DNA of 40,307 bases from Methylosinus sporium (GTDB lineage Bacteria > Pseudomonadota > Alphaproteobacteria > Rhizobiales > Beijerinckiaceae): positions 1-40,307 of the forward strand of contig NZ_PUIV01000034.1 of NCBI RefSeq assembly GCF_003113265.1, given 5' to 3'. Positions 39,603-40,307 of the stretch are shown piece after piece. The position numbers and the translations under genes were made by a program. A model generated the notes under the pieces. It did no database searches. It was not told the origin of the DNA and worked only from the letters and a program-made list of their open reading frames with translations. Positions within the stretch are counted from its first letter, which is position 1; every line of letters begins with the position of its first letter.

Positions 39603-39625
39603 GCTCATGGTCTTTGCGCATGAGC
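39603..39625. promoter_or_regulatory. Inverted repeat in the ftsH upstream region
   Basis: GCTCATG and CATGAGC are separated by 9 bp, and GGCTCATG recurs directly at about 39635-39642. This 219-bp gap before ftsH holds no gene. No clear sigma-32 promoter was recognised, although ftsH is usually heat-induced. Regulatory meaning is uncertain. Confidence 0.3.
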
Positions 39626-39755
39626 GCGGCGCATGGCTCATGACTGCATTTAATTTGGCGACCGGCGGATGCTGGCGTAAGGTCATAAAAGCGACACGCG
39701 CCGTCGACGCGGGCAAGACGTCCCGCGGCGGCTGACGGTCCGTCGGAGGTCGTCG

Positions 39756-40307
39756 ATGAAACTGAATTACAAGCCCTTCATGATATTCGCGATCGTCGCG
39801 CTGCTCGCCGTCGCTCTGGCCATGCTGTTTGATCAGCGCAACCAGCGCTCGGCCGGACGCGACATCAACTTCAGCGAATTGCTGGCGCAAATCGAGCTCG
39901 GCCGCGTCCATGACGTGACCATCGCCGGCAATGAGATCAGTGGGCATTTCGCCGATAACCGCTCCTTCACCACCTATGCGCCCAATGATCCGACGCTGGT
40001 GCAGCGCCTGACCGCCAAAAATGTGGCCATCAGCGCGCGTCCCTCGAGCGAGGGCGGCGGCTGGTGGATGACGCTGTTCCTGAATGCGTTGCCCCTCATC
40101 GCCTTCCTCGGCGTGTGGATATTCCTCGCCCGCCAGATGCAGGGCGGCGCCGGCGGCCGCGCGCTCGGCTTCGGCAAGTCCAAGGCCAAGCTGCTGACGG
40201 AAACGCAAGGCCGCGTCACTTTCGAGGATGTCGCCGGCGTCGACGAGGCCAAGGAAGACCTCCAGGAGATCGTCGAATTCCTGCGTGATCCGCAGAAGTT
40301 CCAGCGT
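39756..40307 (+). CDS. ftsH: ATP-dependent zinc metalloprotease FtsH, N-terminal part (truncated by window end)
   Basis: The ATG is preceded by GGAGG (8-base spacing). The 184 residues present include the first membrane helix (FMIFAIVALLAVALAMLF), the periplasmic domain with INFSELLAQIELGRVHDV, and a second helix (LFLNALPLIAFLGVWIFLA). The linker RQMQGGAGGRALGFGKSKAK and the start of the AAA+ domain (VTFEDVAGVDEAKEDLQEIV, FLRDPQKFQ) follow. FtsH degrades membrane and regulatory proteins, anchored in the inner membrane. The more usual alphaproteobacterial neighbour tilS is absent here; glutathione peroxidase genes lie upstream instead. Confidence 0.96.
   Translation, partial: MKLNYKPFMIFAIVALLAVALAMLFDQRNQRSAGRDINFSELLAQIELGRVHDVTIAGNEISGHFADNRSFTTYAPNDPTLVQRLTAKNVAISARPSSEGGGWWMTLFLNALPLIAFLGVWIFLARQMQGGAGGRALGFGKSKAKLLTETQGRVTFEDVAGVDEAKEDLQEIVEFLRDPQKFQR

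Noticed and set aside
39537-39755. Heat-shock (sigma-32) promoter of ftsH
   Set aside because: No CTTG-type -35 with a properly spaced -10 could be recognised.

Overview
The window is high-GC DNA from an alphaproteobacterium, most likely a member of the Hyphomicrobiales (Rhizobiales). The evidence is the gene families present: an EipA/DUF1134 envelope protein, an HWE-type histidine kinase, an alphaproteobacterial GTTC-N7-GTTC LexA box, and the palindromic intergenic repeats common in this order. A methanotroph-like relative such as Methylosinus/Methylocystis is a guess from overall style and is not shown by any gene here. It is mainly chromosomal housekeeping DNA with two short lower-GC patches (about 4750-5500 and 33610-34290) that look acquired. 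There are no rRNA genes, CRISPR arrays or intact transposons, and one tRNA gene (Ser, anticodon UGA).

Layout. 1-1165: the basic repetitive tail of an RNA-binding protein (probably a pseudouridine synthase) followed 3 bp later by rsmD. 1134-4272 (minus): eipA, then the tightly coupled run ggct-like / panC / acyP / cysQ, read from right to left with 4-bp overlaps. 4350-5500: a minus-strand terminator, a 30-residue membrane peptide, tRNA-Ser and a low-GC membrane-protein ORF that runs antisense through the tRNA. 5514-7926: a GlxA-like AraC regulator divergent from a DJ-1/PfpI (isonitrile hydratase-like) gene, then a 2-oxoglutarate/Fe(II) oxygenase whose stop codon lies in a palindromic repeat. 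8136-10212: a LexA box and parE. 10369-13979: HWE kinase, dapE, a methyltransferase with N-terminal YPDV repeats, and a small unknown. 14049-17912: hdeD, a truncated membrane/signalling ORF, an unknown, a WD40 protein, thiD and an Rrf2 regulator. 18335-22678: a histidine-phosphatase/Nudix fusion, a GST, an AraC-GyrI regulator, a GNAT and a Tas-like aldo-keto reductase. 22698-27112: a three-domain LplT-PlsC-Aas lysophospholipid recycling protein divergent from a TetR regulator; the spacer has three phased 13-bp palindromes over both promoters. 27198-32554: a TauE/SafE transporter, a coiled-coil protein, a secreted small protein, and a cluster of BON/OmpA-like, membrane helix-hairpin-helix and secreted pentapeptide-repeat proteins. 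32644-40307: a Mak-type ROK fructokinase, a low-GC HEPN-like orphan, an M3B oligopeptidase, an orphan NtrC-type regulator, two tandem glutathione peroxidases with a coupled small gene, and the start of ftsH.

How the genes fit together. Several blocks concern the cell envelope (eipA, hdeD, aas, the BON/OmpA-pentapeptide cluster, ftsH) and stress or redox handling (two glutathione peroxidases, GST, DJ-1, Rrf2, SOS-linked parE). The clearest regulatory logic visible in the DNA is the TetR/aas divergent switch, and the LexA box in front of parE. No complete new defence or mobile system is evident. The best leads are the TetR operator array, the phosphatase-Nudix fusion, the BON/HhH/pentapeptide cluster, and the two low-GC inserts.
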